This document shows, piece after piece, positions 1 through 11,423 of a DNA stretch of 64,000 nt. This DNA is from Camellia lanceoleosa. Lineage: Eukaryota; Streptophyta; Magnoliopsida; Ericales; Theaceae. Each line of letters starts with the position of its first letter. The stretch's first letter is position 1. The stretch is from contig CM045761.1 of assembly GCA_025200525.1 (NCBI GenBank), positions 139,440,223-139,504,222 of the forward strand. The letters run 5' to 3'. The notes beneath the pieces were generated by a model that saw only the letters and a program-made list of their open reading frames with translations, did no database searches and was not told where the DNA came from. The position numbers and the translations under genes are program-made.

Positions 1-2006
1 ATCAATCCATACATAACACATTATCATCTTTTCATTATCCAAGTGATCGAATACCCAATACCACCCCAATTAAGGTTTCCATTGAGTTAGATGTCTTAAA
101 ATAAAGTTAGAACAACTTACAAGATAGTAATATCCACATAAACATGAACATCATCAATTGAAGAAGATAATGAACATAATCATAACACATGCAATATCAC
201 GCTTTAATGCCCCAAAATTTACATAATAAAAATGCACCAACAACCAATCCTTACGGTAAACATAAGTAATTTCCAATATCCACTTCGACCCCAAAATCTC
301 TAACATTTCATTCATAATCATAAGAGGTTTACAAAAGGAGGTCCCATATGCGAATGTACATTCAACTACCTTAGTACATGAATCTATAGCATGTGAAATA
401 ACCAATCAAGAGCAAATAAATGCCCTCAAGGGGCTACAAAGTCCAAGGCTTAAGCCCGGTAACACAAAATGGTTGCTCGAACCCACACATATATAGCCCT
501 TGGCTTACAAAAATAATCACAACAAAAACAAGAGTTGTGCTCTCAAGATACACTCCACGCCCTTAATTTGGCAGAATCACCACATCTTTTCCTGCACAAA
601 ATCCCAGAGAGTGAGTATAAAACCCAGTAGGAAATTCTTAACAAAGTATATACATTTTATACAATTCTCATAAGGTGAAATGCATATGCCATGCTATGCC
701 TTTAAAAGAAATTCGCATCTCCATCCTTTTAAAAACCATCATGCACAATGAGATCTTGAAAATTTAACAATCCAATAATCTTAAATCAAGTTCAAGGGGC
801 GGTAAATACAACTCAGGTAATCCCTAGGTTGGTGTCTGCAAGTAGGCATAACTAGCATTACCAAATCCTCACTTTACCAGTAGCTAATCAGAAGGCACGT
901 AGTACCTACTCCCTGCGTGTTTTCGGTCTTTCACCTTGGACACTTAGGCCAACTTAATCAATTTCATCGACAACCCCTGTCTGGACTTATTAACGTATTT
1001 ACCCCAACAACAAATCAATGAGATCTTGTTTAACAAATATTTTCTTTCTCAATGCAAAAGTTTTTAAATCCCAATTCAAATTTGTAACAACCAAAAGAAT
1101 TTGAAATGCCAATGCAACATATATAAATGCGATATAATATTCTTCCATTTTCAACTCTTTCACACATTTTTTCCATTGTGATCAAAATTCTCATTTCTCT
1201 TTCCAACGTAATTTCACAAGATAAACACATATTCATTTACATCTATCAAAAGAGTAGTACATTTCTACATTTCATGCATTCTCAACAATTTAGTCATTTC
1301 ATGACTATGCCCACATTTTGAACAATAAACTTCAAAACCAACTATTTTTCATATTCCATGGAATTTCTCATTTATATACAACAATATGAAATTCTCAATC
1401 ATTTATTCATTTTAACACTATAATAGGTAAACACCCATGAATTCTCAACATCTTTTCCAAAAATCTCAAAGTTCTAGGTTTTCACCAAAACTAGACATTT
1501 CCTCATCTTTTTGAAAGAATCTCTCCAAAGCATTTTTTCCTCACAATATAGTTCAAACTCTCAAGAAATTTTTGAAAACAAGGTGTAAACCCGCTTTTAA
1601 AATCATCAACACAATTGAGCCAAAAATCAAATTTCAATAACACCAAAGAGAGCTCCAAAATCAACATAATCTTGTAAATATATATATATATATATATAAC
1701 TTCAAGAAAATCCCTACCTCAAGTCCTAGAAGGAAAGAGAGAAAGAGATGCCCCAAAATCAACGGTGCCGAAACTCGATCTCCACCGCACAAAACGTAGC
1801 CCTCGAAGGGTTTTCCAACTTTGATGAAGGAGCTATGATCAAAACTCTAATGGATTTGAAGAAATCAAAGATTTGATCTAATTTGGTGTAGGTAAATGTA
1901 GAGAGAAGGAAGAGAAATGGGTTTTTAGAGAGAGAGATATACAAAAAGTGAGATACACTCATCCCAAAGTGAAGAAAAAGCAGAAATTTCAGACTTAGCG
2001 CTTTCC

Positions 2007-2222
2007 CGCACGTGCATGCCTATCCCTGCACGTGTAGCACACCTTCACCGCACGTGCAGCCTCTATCCCTACACGTGTGGCCCTCCTTCCCCGCACCTGC
2101 AATTTCATGTGCAATAATTTTAGTGTTGCACCCTGTCAACCCCTTCTTTCCATACGTGTGGCCTCACTTCCCGTACGTGCGACCCCTCTTTCGCACGTGT
2201 GGCCCAAGTCTCCGCACATGTG
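2007..2222. repeat. Phased CACGTG (G-box) palindrome array in LTR
   Basis: Near-palindromic 10-mers related to CGCACGTGCG start at 2007, 2027, 2049, 2070, 2092, 2151, 2172, 2192 and 2213. Steps inside the two runs are 20, 22, 21, 22 and 21, 20, 21. The cores are CACGTG or one change away (TACGTG, CACATG, CACCTG). The array occupies the same place, after a GA-rich stretch, as the CTCGAG arrays in the other LTRs of the window. CACGTG is the classic plant G-box bound by bHLH and bZIP factors; binding here is inference. Confidence 0.85.
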
Positions 2223-2299
2223 GCTCTACCTTCCAGCTAGAAATTTCACCAGCTAGACTAAGATCTCCCAAATCCAACCGCATGCCTCTCGAAACATGT

Positions 2300-4140
2300 G
2301 AAACACGACACTAAAAAAAATAAGAACGAGAATTTTGAGAAAAGTTTTCAAAAACAATAAACCCAAACGGTTGACAAGGCCTCAAGTTAAAACCGACACT
2401 CTAACAAGAGTAATCCCAACACAAAACAAAAAAGAACAAGATAGGTTACGTACCCAGTCATCATAATACCAATATATGATCATGTACAAATAAGCATATT
2501 CATGAACACAAGAGCATAAAACACTCATGCAAAACTAAATTTCCAGATTCAGTACCATTTAAAGATTAAAATCCAAAGGGCTATTTCAAATTTTTCTCGA
2601 ACTCGGCCTTCCTATGGTTTGTAGAGAATTTAATCTAGTTTTCATAACATATTTCGGAAATGGAATAGCTTTTCTAGATTTTTAGTTATTTAAGAAACAC
2701 GCCAGCGCTGGCCAGATTCGTCGACCCTTACGAAAATTGGATTTTCTTACAAACCGCTCACTCTTTTTCAATGAAACCAATTTTCCTTGAAAGCTAACTC
2801 CTTATTTTAATGTAAAAATGAGGTCCAGAAGATTTTTCTAATTTTTCTAAAAGTTTCGAAAGTTGGCTGTAAAACAGTTTTTTCATGCACAATACTCAAA
2901 ATAAGAAGATTGGTCAGAAAAGAGGCCAACTAAGAGAAAATTTTCACTTCTTTTGTGATGAAAACATACTAAATAATGTATCAATAACTCATGTCTTTAA
3001 GGTGATGGTATGCCTTTGGAAATAATATGAGATATGGGAAGAAAAAGGTAGTTTTGCATTTGTTAAGAGGAAATATGAGAAGAAGAAGGATCGAAGCCCA
3101 ATTCATCAACTTTGAATACATGAACACCATTATAACACATCTGAAAATATGATTTAAACCTTTGATAACATGCATTTGACAAAAGGAAATAGAAGGAGAG
3201 ATTGTGATGTGGCTTACTTTGTGCGTAGATAGGTTGATTGCACAATTATTTCTCATCTTATACCAAGCTCTCTCCCTCTTTCTTTTTATTCTCTCCACCG
3301 CAGGTTGAGTGTGTGAGTGTGTATGTCTGTTCAAAAAGTGGAGATGAGTGGTATATTTATAGAGAAAAAAAATGATAAAAAGCCTATTTTGCCCATGGTT
3401 CCAATTCAATTGAATAGTTCTTAATTTAGCTTCAATGTACTGGAATGAGGGGTGATTAGGAACTTAATTATGTACTTAAATATGATCTAGTTAGGCTTAG
3501 GTCTAATTTAATTTAATCTAGTCGCAAGTACAAATCTTATATGTACAAATTGGTACCAAAGTCAAAGAAATATCCCATGATTGTAGCAATTTATCCCTTT
3601 TAGTACATTACATATATGTAGCTTCTGGGGTGGCTGGCCATGTGGGTGATTTGAGGGACTTTTCTCATCTATTTATGTATATACATACTGTAGATATTTT
3701 GAAAAAAAAAAAACAAGATTATAATATTAGGGGTGTGCCGTTATATGTATAAAGAATGATTTGGGCTCAAAATGAAATTAAAATAGAATGTGTGGGTTTG
3801 GAATTGATTAGAATATCTATTTCAAGTGTAGTATTAATTAAAATAATGTTAGGAAAAATAATTTGATTCGAATGATTTTGCTTTGAATTAAAAGGCACAC
3901 AACCGAATGACAATGATAAAAATGATACTAATCTAAAATTTGAGAATTAAATAATTAATACTAGAGCATTAGAAATTATTTTTAAGTTACTGGGATCGAT
4001 TAGGGTTTGTACGGGTTCATCCATGATATGTTTTTAGTTCTAAGGTTAATTTTGCGAATAAACGGGGAACTAAGGGTTTTTATTATAGTAATTCAAAAGT
4101 AAGGGTCTAACTAGGATTTACAAAATTTAGGAGTCTCACA
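2300..4140. other. Non-coding LTR-like stretch
   Basis: No open frame here resembles a known protein. A 142-codon frame on the minus strand (2981-3409) is low-complexity and lies over the putative promoter, so it is not called. The stretch holds a palindrome gccagcgctggc near 2702, a CT-rich leader-like tract near 3270-3300 and a TATA-like box on the minus strand. Confidence 0.5.
3352..3362 (-). promoter_or_regulatory. Candidate LTR TATA box
   Basis: The minus strand reads CTATAAATATA, a textbook plant TATA box. A GA-rich stretch (CT on the plus strand) lies about 60-90 bases downstream in the minus direction. Orientation agrees with the minus-strand gypsy elements. No transcript evidence is available. 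Confidence 0.45.
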
Positions 4141-4602
4141 AAAAATCTTCTTCTTAAACTAATATATGCACAGACCGCTCAAGAGTCCAAAATACCGCTC
4201 GAGTGACAGATACAATAAGTGACACTGCTCGAGCGACCAAAACCCCCTCTTGAGCGCACAAAGACCCCCTTTCAGAAGTTCAGACCTTCAAACGACTGCT
4301 CGAGCGTAAGAAGGACTGCTCGAGTGAAGATATCAAATTTCCAGTAGTTTTTGTAGACTGTAAAAGATCGCTCGACCGCAAGAAAGACCGCTCGAGCGAA
4401 CAAGAAAACATCTGGGCAATAACTCATTAAAATTTAACTTCCTTGCCTGTTTCAAATGCAACCAAAACTCCCAATAGTCAAACTCAATAAGCAACAAGAT
4501 GAAAATGAGATGGACAACAATTAAGTACATGGATTCTCGGATTCAAAAGAAAGAAATGGGTCGGGTCTAAGCCAGAATCGTTATAATCTCCCCTTCTTGA
4601 GG
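4141..4602 (-). mobile_element. Copy 1 3' LTR terminal part plus polypurine tract
   Basis: 4400-4585 aligns by eye with the right end of the copy 3 LTR (37785-37972), sharing caaa...accaaa, gccaaactcaa-like and gggtc(g/t)(g/c)gtctaa stretches. It is followed by tctccccttcttgagg, which on the minus strand is a purine-rich tract, the expected plus-strand primer just before a 3' LTR. The next bases, aattttgtccccaaaatt, form a palindrome also present after the copy 2 tract. Confidence 0.7.
4176..4398. repeat. CGCTCGAGCG palindrome array A
   Basis: Eight 10-mers lie in four pairs: 4176/4196, 4226/4247, 4297/4317 and 4369/4389. Start-to-start spacing is 20, 21, 20 and 20 bp. Pair starts are 50, 71 and 72 bp apart. 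The copy at 4389 is perfect CGCTCGAGCG. Most others differ by C-to-T or G-to-A at CpG positions; 4176, 4247 and 4369 have additional changes. Confidence 0.9.
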
Positions 4603-4789
4603 AATTTTGTCCCCAAAATTTAAAATCAACTAACATTCATTGAAAGTAAAACAAATCACATTTCATCTAGACTTGTAACAAGGATACACCGACTTTTTCA
4701 ACACCAACTATTATAGTTCAATTTTCCAAAACATACACAATGTTTATATATATTACAATATAAATAAAATTATCAACACAAGTCTCAAA

Positions 4790-6222
4790 TATCAATGAGT
4801 AGGTCCGGATAATTCTCATGAACTTCTGCCTTCTGCTCCCAAGTCGCCTCCTTAACCCCATGATGTCGCTACAATATCTTAACCAATGGAATAGTCTTGC
4901 CTCGCAAGACTTAGTCCCGAGAGACTACAACCTGTATCCGTCTCTTCTCATATGAGACATCCCCATCTACCTATAATTCGGTCCAATCTAATGCATGTAA
5001 AGGATCAGACTCATACTTCCCGAGCATATAGATATGGAACACGTCATGAATCCCGGAAAGTTAGGGCGGCAATGCCAAATGATAAGCTACCTCCCCAATT
5101 CGCTCTAGAATCTCAAAAGGCCCAATAAATCTAGGGGACAACTTTCCGCTTTTTCCAAATCTCATTAAACCTTATCTCAATGATATTTTCAGAAATACAT
5201 GATTTCCTACCTCAAAAGATAAAGGTCTCCTCCTACGGTTGGCATAGCTGAAACCAACCTTTTACGAATAAGCAAGACATTCTTTGTCATTTCCTGGACT
5301 AATTCAAGACCTAACATAGGTGCGTCACCCACCTCAACCTAACACACTGGAGATCTACACAATCGGCCATACAAGGCCTCAAACGGCGCATACCAATACT
5401 CACCTGAAAGCTGTTATTATAGGCAAACTCTACTAAAGGTAAATGCCTCTCCCACGATCCCTTAAAATCCGAAACACAACCCCGAAGCATATCCTCTAAG
5501 ATCTGAATGGTTCACTCGGACTACCCGTTAATTTGAGGATGATAAGTAGTGCTAAATGTCAATCTAGTGCCCAAGACATTCTGTAGGCTCTGCCACAACT
5601 GAGCCGTGAAACAAGGATCTATATTCGAAACGATAGTCACAAGGACCCCATGAAGTCGAACTATGTCCCTAATATAAAGATCGGCAAGATAATCTACTAG
5701 GTCATTCGTTTGCATATGTATAAAGTGTGCTGATTTAGTTAATCGATCGACTATCACCCACATGGCATCAATACCCCGTTGAGTCCTTGGAAGACCCACA
5801 ACAAAATCCATCGTGACATGCTCCCATTTCCACTCGGCTATAGGTAAGGGTTGTAACAAACCTCCTGGTCGCTGGTGCTCGACCTTTACTTGTTGACAAG
5901 TAAGGCACCTTGAGATAAACAAAGCTACGTCTCTCTTCATCCCCCTCCACCAAAACTGGCAACTAAGGTCATGGTACATCTTCGTGCCTTCCGGGTGTAC
6001 TGCAAGAAGTGAATGATGGAACTTTCAGAGTATCTCATCTCTACAAGATTCTAGCACAAAAAGACAGTCCAAATACCTCACACTTGAGTCAGAATACATG
6101 TTGAATCCCTTCTCCACCTTTCCATTAGCTATCTTTCCTATGATGACCTCTACTTCGTGATCGCCCATCTGTGCTTCTATGACTCGACTCACTAATGTAG
6201 GTTGTGTAACTACAGTGTACAA
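4790..6222 (-). pseudogene. Gypsy copy 1 integrase and chromodomain, broken
   Basis: On the minus strand the region begins (from 6222) with the linker between RNase H and integrase. The H2C2 zinc-binding segment follows (CLTC near 5900), then the catalytic core with the first Asp in MDFVVGLPRT and a second in a degenerate IVSNIDPCFT where family members usually read SDRDPRFT. A stop falls just after HPQING at 5521. Integrase C-terminal sequence runs on in shifted frames. The tail ends in a chromodomain-like stretch, KEATWE near 4840, followed by YPDLL. Chromodomains are typical of the Tekay/Del and related chromoviruses, where they guide integration. The stops and the mutated motif show it is inactive. 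Confidence 0.85.
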
Positions 6223-6228
6223 AACAAC

Positions 6229-7718
6229 TGTAACGACTCAGAAATAATTCCCTATGAACAATTTAAAACATACAACATGCATCCACATAACCCAATTCAA
6301 TTTCAAAGTTTCTCTTTCTCATTGAACTATAGGTTTTGAATTACATAATTACATATTACATCTCACAGTTCAATAAGTTAGAGAAAACGACAAAATACAT
6401 TGTGCCACTTAATACAAAAGATACGAGGTTTCGTAATAGTAAAAATAAAGAAATTCAACTATTATATTACAACTTCCAAGTTCACAAAAATTTAAAATCC
6501 AAAAAAAATAGTCATCATCTTCCTCATTGACGAGGTTGGTGCTCTTCTTGTCCTGAAATGTTAGTAAATAGGAATGAGCAATTCACTAGTAGAGAATATA
6601 TTTAACCAAGTATATGTATATTTAATTTACACTATGCATGATCTATACTAATACCCATGACTTTCATTATTTCATATTTTATAACACAACACACACAATT
6701 CAACATTTAATCTCCCCATTTTTCCGTCCTTACACAAATGGCCAGTAGACACCTCAAACCTTCCACTTTTGTCATCCTCACACGATCCGGCAAGTGAACA
6801 CCTCCTAACATTCCCACATTTGTTGTCCTCACAAGGACCGGGCAAGTGGGCACCTCAACACATTCCAAAAATAATACATCTTAAACATATCACAAGGAAT
6901 CACAATGAGCCTCAAATTTTACTTATCAATTACCCTTTAAATCAAAATCCAAAAACACTCTTTAGGGTTTCACATCATATTTTAGAGCTTCACCTTCCCC
7001 TTAATTCAAGTCTCTTTATGCAATTTTCCATGTTTGATTTCCCAATCCTTTATCAATTTCACACAAACCACATCACAAAATCCGTGTGTATATATATATA
7101 TATATCTATGTCATCCATCTCCATAATCACCCACACCTTAAGATTCACACAAACTTAAACTAAGATATAAATATACAAGGGTAAAGATATTCCTACCTCA
7201 ATAGTTGTAAGCGAAGGATGAAGATCTACGTGATAAACTTCTGAAAAAGCACGATCCAATCGGTTCAAAACGTAGCGTTTGGCAAAAGCAACAAATTTAA
7301 TGACGGCCCAAAGATAGATTCTTGCTCTTGCTAGATGAAATCTAGGGTTTTTAAGCTAGGGTTTTAGGAAAAGGCTATTAGAGAGAGAGAAAGGGTGTGA
7401 GCTGAAAATGTGTTTGGTTCGTATTTAACTCTGTTGTCTCGACCAAACCACTCGAGCGAACTTTCCATTGCTTGAGCGAAGTGCCAAAATACAAAGAGAC
7501 CGCTCAAGCGAACTTTCCATCGCTCAAGCGGTAAACACAAGGTCTTAGAAGTTTGCAGAGCTACAGTAAAAATATTGAGAACTCGAATTGTACGCTCGGG
7601 TAACCGATCAATTGCTCGAGCGGTCTCGCCTACAAACATGCAAGATATTGGAAGTTGCAAATCTCCGCTTGAGCGACCAAATGACCACTCGAGTGATCAC
7701 CCAAAAACATTTGTTACA
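6229..7718 (-). mobile_element. Solo LTR inside copy 1 pol
   Basis: Begins TGTAACGACT and ends TTGTTACA. Comparison with the uninterrupted copy 3 sequence at 29300-29335 shows that host pol sequence (aaaacaac | ggctgactcaacg) is split here. ACAAC at 6224-6228 recurs at 7716-7720, a probable 5-bp target duplication, though it overlaps the terminal ACA so the end is uncertain by 3 bp. The content follows the other LTRs: two degenerate repeat units with caagtg(a/g)(a/g)cacctc (6790-6860), cctacctc near 7193, a GA stretch near 7380, then a palindrome array close to the right end. No internal element sequence is present, so it is a recombined solo LTR. Confidence 0.8.
7449..7695. repeat. CGCTCGAGCG palindrome array B
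   Basis: Eight 10-mers in four pairs: 7449/7469, 7501/7521, 7593/7613 and 7666/7686, each pair exactly 20 bp apart. Pair starts are 52, 92 and 73 bp apart, almost the same as in array C (52, 93, 73). The intervening 10 bp in the first two pairs is aactttccat. Nearly all changes from CGCTCGAGCG are CpG transitions. Confidence 0.92.
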
Positions 7719-8997
7719 ACGGCTGACTCAACGAACTCACTAAGATGCAAGTCAAACTCGCCAATAACACCTAACATCTCCCATTCCCAAATAGCAATAC
7801 TAGCTACACTGCTTATAATTTTCTTACTCAAGGCGTTAGCCACTACATTGGCCTATCTCGGATGATAGTGCAACTTAAAATCATAATTCTCTATAAACTC
7901 CATCCAACTTCTCTGTCTCAAATTCAAATCTTTCTGTGAGATCAGATATTTCAAACTCTTGTGATCGGAAAACACTTTGAATCTTTCGCCATATAAATAT
8001 TACCTCCAGATTTTTAAGGCAAAAATCACCACCGCTAGCTCTAAGTCGTGAGTAATTTAAATTTCTCTCATGTGTTTTCAACTGTTGCGAACTATATGCT
8101 ACCACTTTCCTTTTTTACATCAATACACCACCTAACCCTTCTCGAGACACATCACAATAAATTGAATAACCCAAACCCTTATCTGGAATAATCAATACTG
8201 GAGTAGTGGTGAGTCTAACCTTAAGCTCTTAAAACGACTTTTCACAAGTCTTACTTCACACAAACTTCACCCCCTTCCTTGGTAATCTAGTCAATGGTGA
8301 GGCCAACCTAGGGAAGTCTCTCACACAACGTCGTTAATACCCGGCTAAGCCCAAGAAACTCCAAATCTCAAATGCATTCTTAGGTTGTTTCAAATCTTGC
8401 ACTACCTCTATCTTAGAAGAGTCTACCATCACCCCTTCCTCGGATAGTACATGGCCTAAGAACTTAACTTCTTTTAAATAGTGGGCTCTAAGCAACTCAA
8501 GTATAACATGCAAGTGTTCTTCGAGTTCCTCCTCAGAGGGTGAGTAGATCAAGATGTTATCAACAAAGACAACCATGAAACGATCTAAGAACTCATGGAA
8601 GATTTGATTCATCAAATCCATAATCGAAGTCAGTGCATTGGTCAGCCTAAAAGGCATCACTAAGAACTCATAGTTGCCATACCGAGTATGAAATGCCGAT
8701 TTTTGAATATCCACCTCTTTTACCCTCAACTGGTGATAACCTGATTTGAAGTCAATCTTAGAAAAGCAACAAGACCCCTTTAGTTGGTCAAACAAATCAT
8801 CTATACGATGTCATGGGTACTTGTTCTTATGATTACCGGTTCAACTTCCGTGTCGATGCACAGTTGTAAAGTGCCATCATTCTTCTTAGCAAAGAGAGTC
8901 GGTGCTCCCCAAGGTAATGTACTAGAGCAAATGAAGCCATTATCTAACAACTCTTGGAGTTGAATCTTCAACTTATACAACTCGGCAGTTGCAAATC
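7719..8997 (-). pseudogene. Gypsy copy 1 RT and RNase H, broken
   Basis: Minus-strand frames at 7881-8105 carry an RNase H segment with [16 protein letters not shown]. 8334-8795 carries the RT palm, with FDQLKGS, the [10 protein letters not shown] segment and the catalytic box reading FVDNILIYS. Family members have FVDD or YVDD, so the second catalytic Asp is changed to Asn. 8801-8997 carries the upstream RT segment with LDNGFI and [10 protein letters not shown] before copy 2 interrupts it. Reverse transcriptase and RNase H copy element RNA into DNA in virus-like particles; this copy lacks an intact catalytic pair and contains frameshifts. Confidence 0.85.
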
Positions 8998-9674
8998 TGT
9001 AACGCCCTGACAAATGAGCTTGTCTGTTTCCTCTTTTCATCTGTGCATTACCAATACAAGATTGACAACAAAAACGAAACAAAATAGTAATGATAGAACA
9101 TTAACAACATTCCTTCCCTTTTTAACTATTTCCAAGCTTTATAACATTGTCTCATTACATTTACAAACAAAATAAAATAGTTCAACAAGTAAGGTATGAT
9201 ACAACAAAATCAGATAGCGTTCATCTTTTCCTCAAAGTTTGTTCCTTGTTACATCAAAATACATGTCTACACATAGTCACCCAAAAACTGCCCTTGGCAT
9301 ACGCATAATATGATTTCAAACATTAGCTTTCACATCCCAAAAGTTTTCTTCAACTCAAAACATTTACTCAGGAGGCACTTTATCGTCATTTCCTAAAATT
9401 TGTTAGCTTTGCGGTGAGCGAAAGCTCAGTAGATAATGCACTTAACAAGTTATAACATTAATTGAAAAACACATGATCATGCAAAGCAACATTTGGTAAA
9501 TTTTATTATGTATGTATATGGATGCCTTATGCATGAGCATAGAATGACAAAGTAAAGATTTTTCATAGGCAGTAAATATACTATGACATCCCTAATAAGA
9601 GCTGCAATTCAAAATACATACATAGTTATAGATTTTGTATACTGAAAATAGTCCTACGATTCTTAGAATCCGAA

Positions 9675-9840
9675 ACTACGAGGTGATGGGCACCCAAAAA
9701 CATTTTTCCATTCCACATTTGCTGACTCTAGAAACGGTGGGGACATGGACACCCAAAACCATGTTTTTCCACATTTGTCGACTCTAGAAACGGCGGGCTC
9801 GTGGACACCCAAAAACATTTTCCCACATTCGTCCGACGAT
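9675..9840. repeat. Tandem repeat of about 55-60 bp in LTR
   Basis: Three diverged units with the pattern actc(t/c)agaaac-gg(t/c)gg-c-tggacacccaaaa-cat-tttccacatt. Two or more units are present at the equivalent place in the right LTR (18090-18220). Confidence 0.75.
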
Positions 9841-10682
9841 ATCTTGTGAGCAGTGCAATTAGGCACATTAACTCCCCGCGTGGGTACCAAATACAATACA
9901 CAACTCAAATCAACCCGACTCACTACCCGAACTCATAGACTATTTACCCCCTTTCAACTTTCCACGGTTCATACCATTATTATATCATAAAAGAAATTTA
10001 ACAATGCATGTGATGCATGAATTTGTAAATTCTCGTTTTCCCCTAAAATGATTCCAATGCACAAAATTCACTATTTCACTTTTCAATAATAACCATTGTT
10101 CATTTAACAATCATCACCAACACAAGATATATGTAGAAAAACATTTCAAATCATACATTTCAACCTCAAAGTTAAGTAATTACCTTCAATTTCATGTTTT
10201 TTAAATCAATTAAGAAAAATCCCTTTTTATTGAACAATTTTCAAAACTGGGGTTTATATAGAATTTATGGATTTTCCCCCTTTTCATGAAATTGAAGCTA
10301 GTGTTCATCACAAACAATATTAATGATCAATATTAAACACCAATCGTTCCAAAACCTTGAAACATTTCTCACTCTTCTCCAATCCCTTCACTAACACAAA
10401 GTAATATATATATATCCACCTATATATATACATATATATGATGAATATCTAATGAAATTATCACATAAGAGTTTCAAATTAAAGGTATAACAAGTTAAAG
10501 ACACCCCTACCTCAAAAGTGGAAGCTAAAGACGAGAATCCACGACAAACTTCGACGAAAAAGTGAAACAATCGGTAGATATCTTGGACTCGACTTACTTT
10601 TCAATTTTTTTGGAGGATCTAAGGTGGATTTAAGGCAAAAATTGAAGAAATGAAGTGTTTAGGGTGTTAGGGTTTCGAAATG

Positions 10683-10702
10683 GGCGTGTGTATGTGTGTG
10701 TA

Positions 10703-10739
<37 letters not shown>

Positions 10740-10746
10740 AAGAGAG
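10683..10746. repeat. TG/GA microsatellite
   Basis: Alternating tgtg with tatg interruptions passes into gagagagag. It lies just before the palindrome array, as GA stretches do in the other LTRs. Confidence 0.9.
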
Positions 10747-10812
10747 AGCAAGTGGATAAACTGAGAAGGAAATGAGTTAGACGGATTTTTAAGTGAGCTG
10801 TCCTGAACAGAT

Positions 10813-11060
10813 CGCTCGAGCGAACTTTTCTTCACTCAAGTAACCATTGAAATTTCAAAGAGATAGCTCGAGCGATACTTCTATCACTCGAGCGGTAAAT
10901 GCGAGGTCCCAAAAGTTTTGCAGAGCTACAGTGAAAATATTGAGAGCATGAAATCTACACTTGAGTGACCACTTCACCGCTCAAGTAGTCTCACCTGCAA
11001 CATGGCAAACTACTGAGAACTAAGAATCTTTGCTCGACTGACAAAATGACCGCTCGAGTG
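10813..11060. repeat. CGCTCGAGCG palindrome array C
   Basis: Eight 10-mers in four pairs: 10813/10833, 10865/10885, 10958/10978 and 11031/11051, every pair exactly 20 bp apart. Pair starts are 52, 93 and 73 bp apart. The site at 10813 is perfect CGCTCGAGCG. The array ends 23 bp before the LTR terminus, so on the minus strand it is at the very start of U3. Confidence 0.93.
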
Positions 11061-11083
11061 GTCTGCCAAAAACAACTATCACA

Positions 11084-11098
11084 ACCTACCCTCCTTAC
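11084..11098 (-). other. Polypurine tract of copy 2
   Basis: acctaccctccttac directly follows the LTR end. On the minus strand it is purine-rich and lies immediately upstream of the 3' LTR, as needed to prime plus-strand DNA synthesis. Confidence 0.7.
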
Positions 11099-11423
11099 AG
11101 AATTTCGTCCCCGAAATTATCATAATCCCTGTCCAAACAACTCCAACAATTCTCAAGTAAGATGATTACTCTGCTTACAACATCTCTATTCATCATAACA
11201 TCAACACAATATATAGATTCAAATTCTCAATGATCAAAATTCACATGTCGCTTATAATGACCACACATAACATTAACACAAGACTTGTTTATGTTCCACC
11301 AACCACAATATAATGTCACTTATATAAAAGGTAGCAAAATCGTACATCATTAAACAAATCAAGGTATTTATCACGAACTTCAACTTCTCTCTCCCAAGTG
11401 GCTTATTCTACTCCATGATGGTG

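Larger units (their letters stand above)
1..4140 (-). mobile_element. LTR-like composite of a gypsy element, boundaries uncertain
   Basis: Positions about 300-1000 align by eye with the start of the 5' LTR of gypsy copy 3 (35990-36800). Shared blocks include the tttacaaaag stretch, aatgccct, a gtgagt...aaaacc(c/t)agta stretch and the ttttcg...actttcaccctgg-like segment. The same order of landmarks as in the other LTRs follows: cctacctc near 1714, a GA-rich stretch near 1925, then a phased palindrome array (2007-2222). The right edge may be the CTCACA ending at 4140, which would be the TG start of an LTR read on the minus strand. The left edge is probably outside or near the window start. The right part (2300-4140) has no match among the other LTRs here. 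Whether this is one long LTR or two nested ones cannot be decided by eye. Confidence 0.5.
4141..8997 (-). mobile_element. Ty3/gypsy chromovirus-type element, copy 1 (truncated)
   Basis: Minus-strand element. In plus coordinates it holds the end of the 3' LTR (to about 4585), a polypurine tract complement, a chromodomain tail, integrase, RNase H and RT. A solo LTR (6229-about 7718) interrupts it between integrase and RNase H. Copy 2 cuts it within RT at 8998. Protease, gag, primer-binding site and 5' LTR, which should continue to the right of copy 2, are absent, so a deletion followed or accompanied the nested insertion. Many stops and frameshifts mean it cannot be autonomous. Confidence 0.85.
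8998..11083 (-). mobile_element. Copy 2 3' LTR, complete
   Basis: Starts TGTAACGCCCTGAC and ends ACTATCACA (TG...CA). The first 1.1 kb is duplicated at 17436-18582, with few differences and one about 17-bp deletion in the right copy near 18412. It contains a tandem repeat (9675-9830), a TG/GA microsatellite, and a palindrome array near the right end. Length is about 2.09 kb. Confidence 0.92.

Noticed and set aside
2..420. 83-codon ORF (154-405, minus)
   Set aside because: It lies in LTR sequence homologous to 36050-36200 and is not conserved there.
2981..3409. 142-codon ORF on the minus strand
   Set aside because: It overlaps the putative TATA/leader region of an LTR, is low in complexity, and matches no family.
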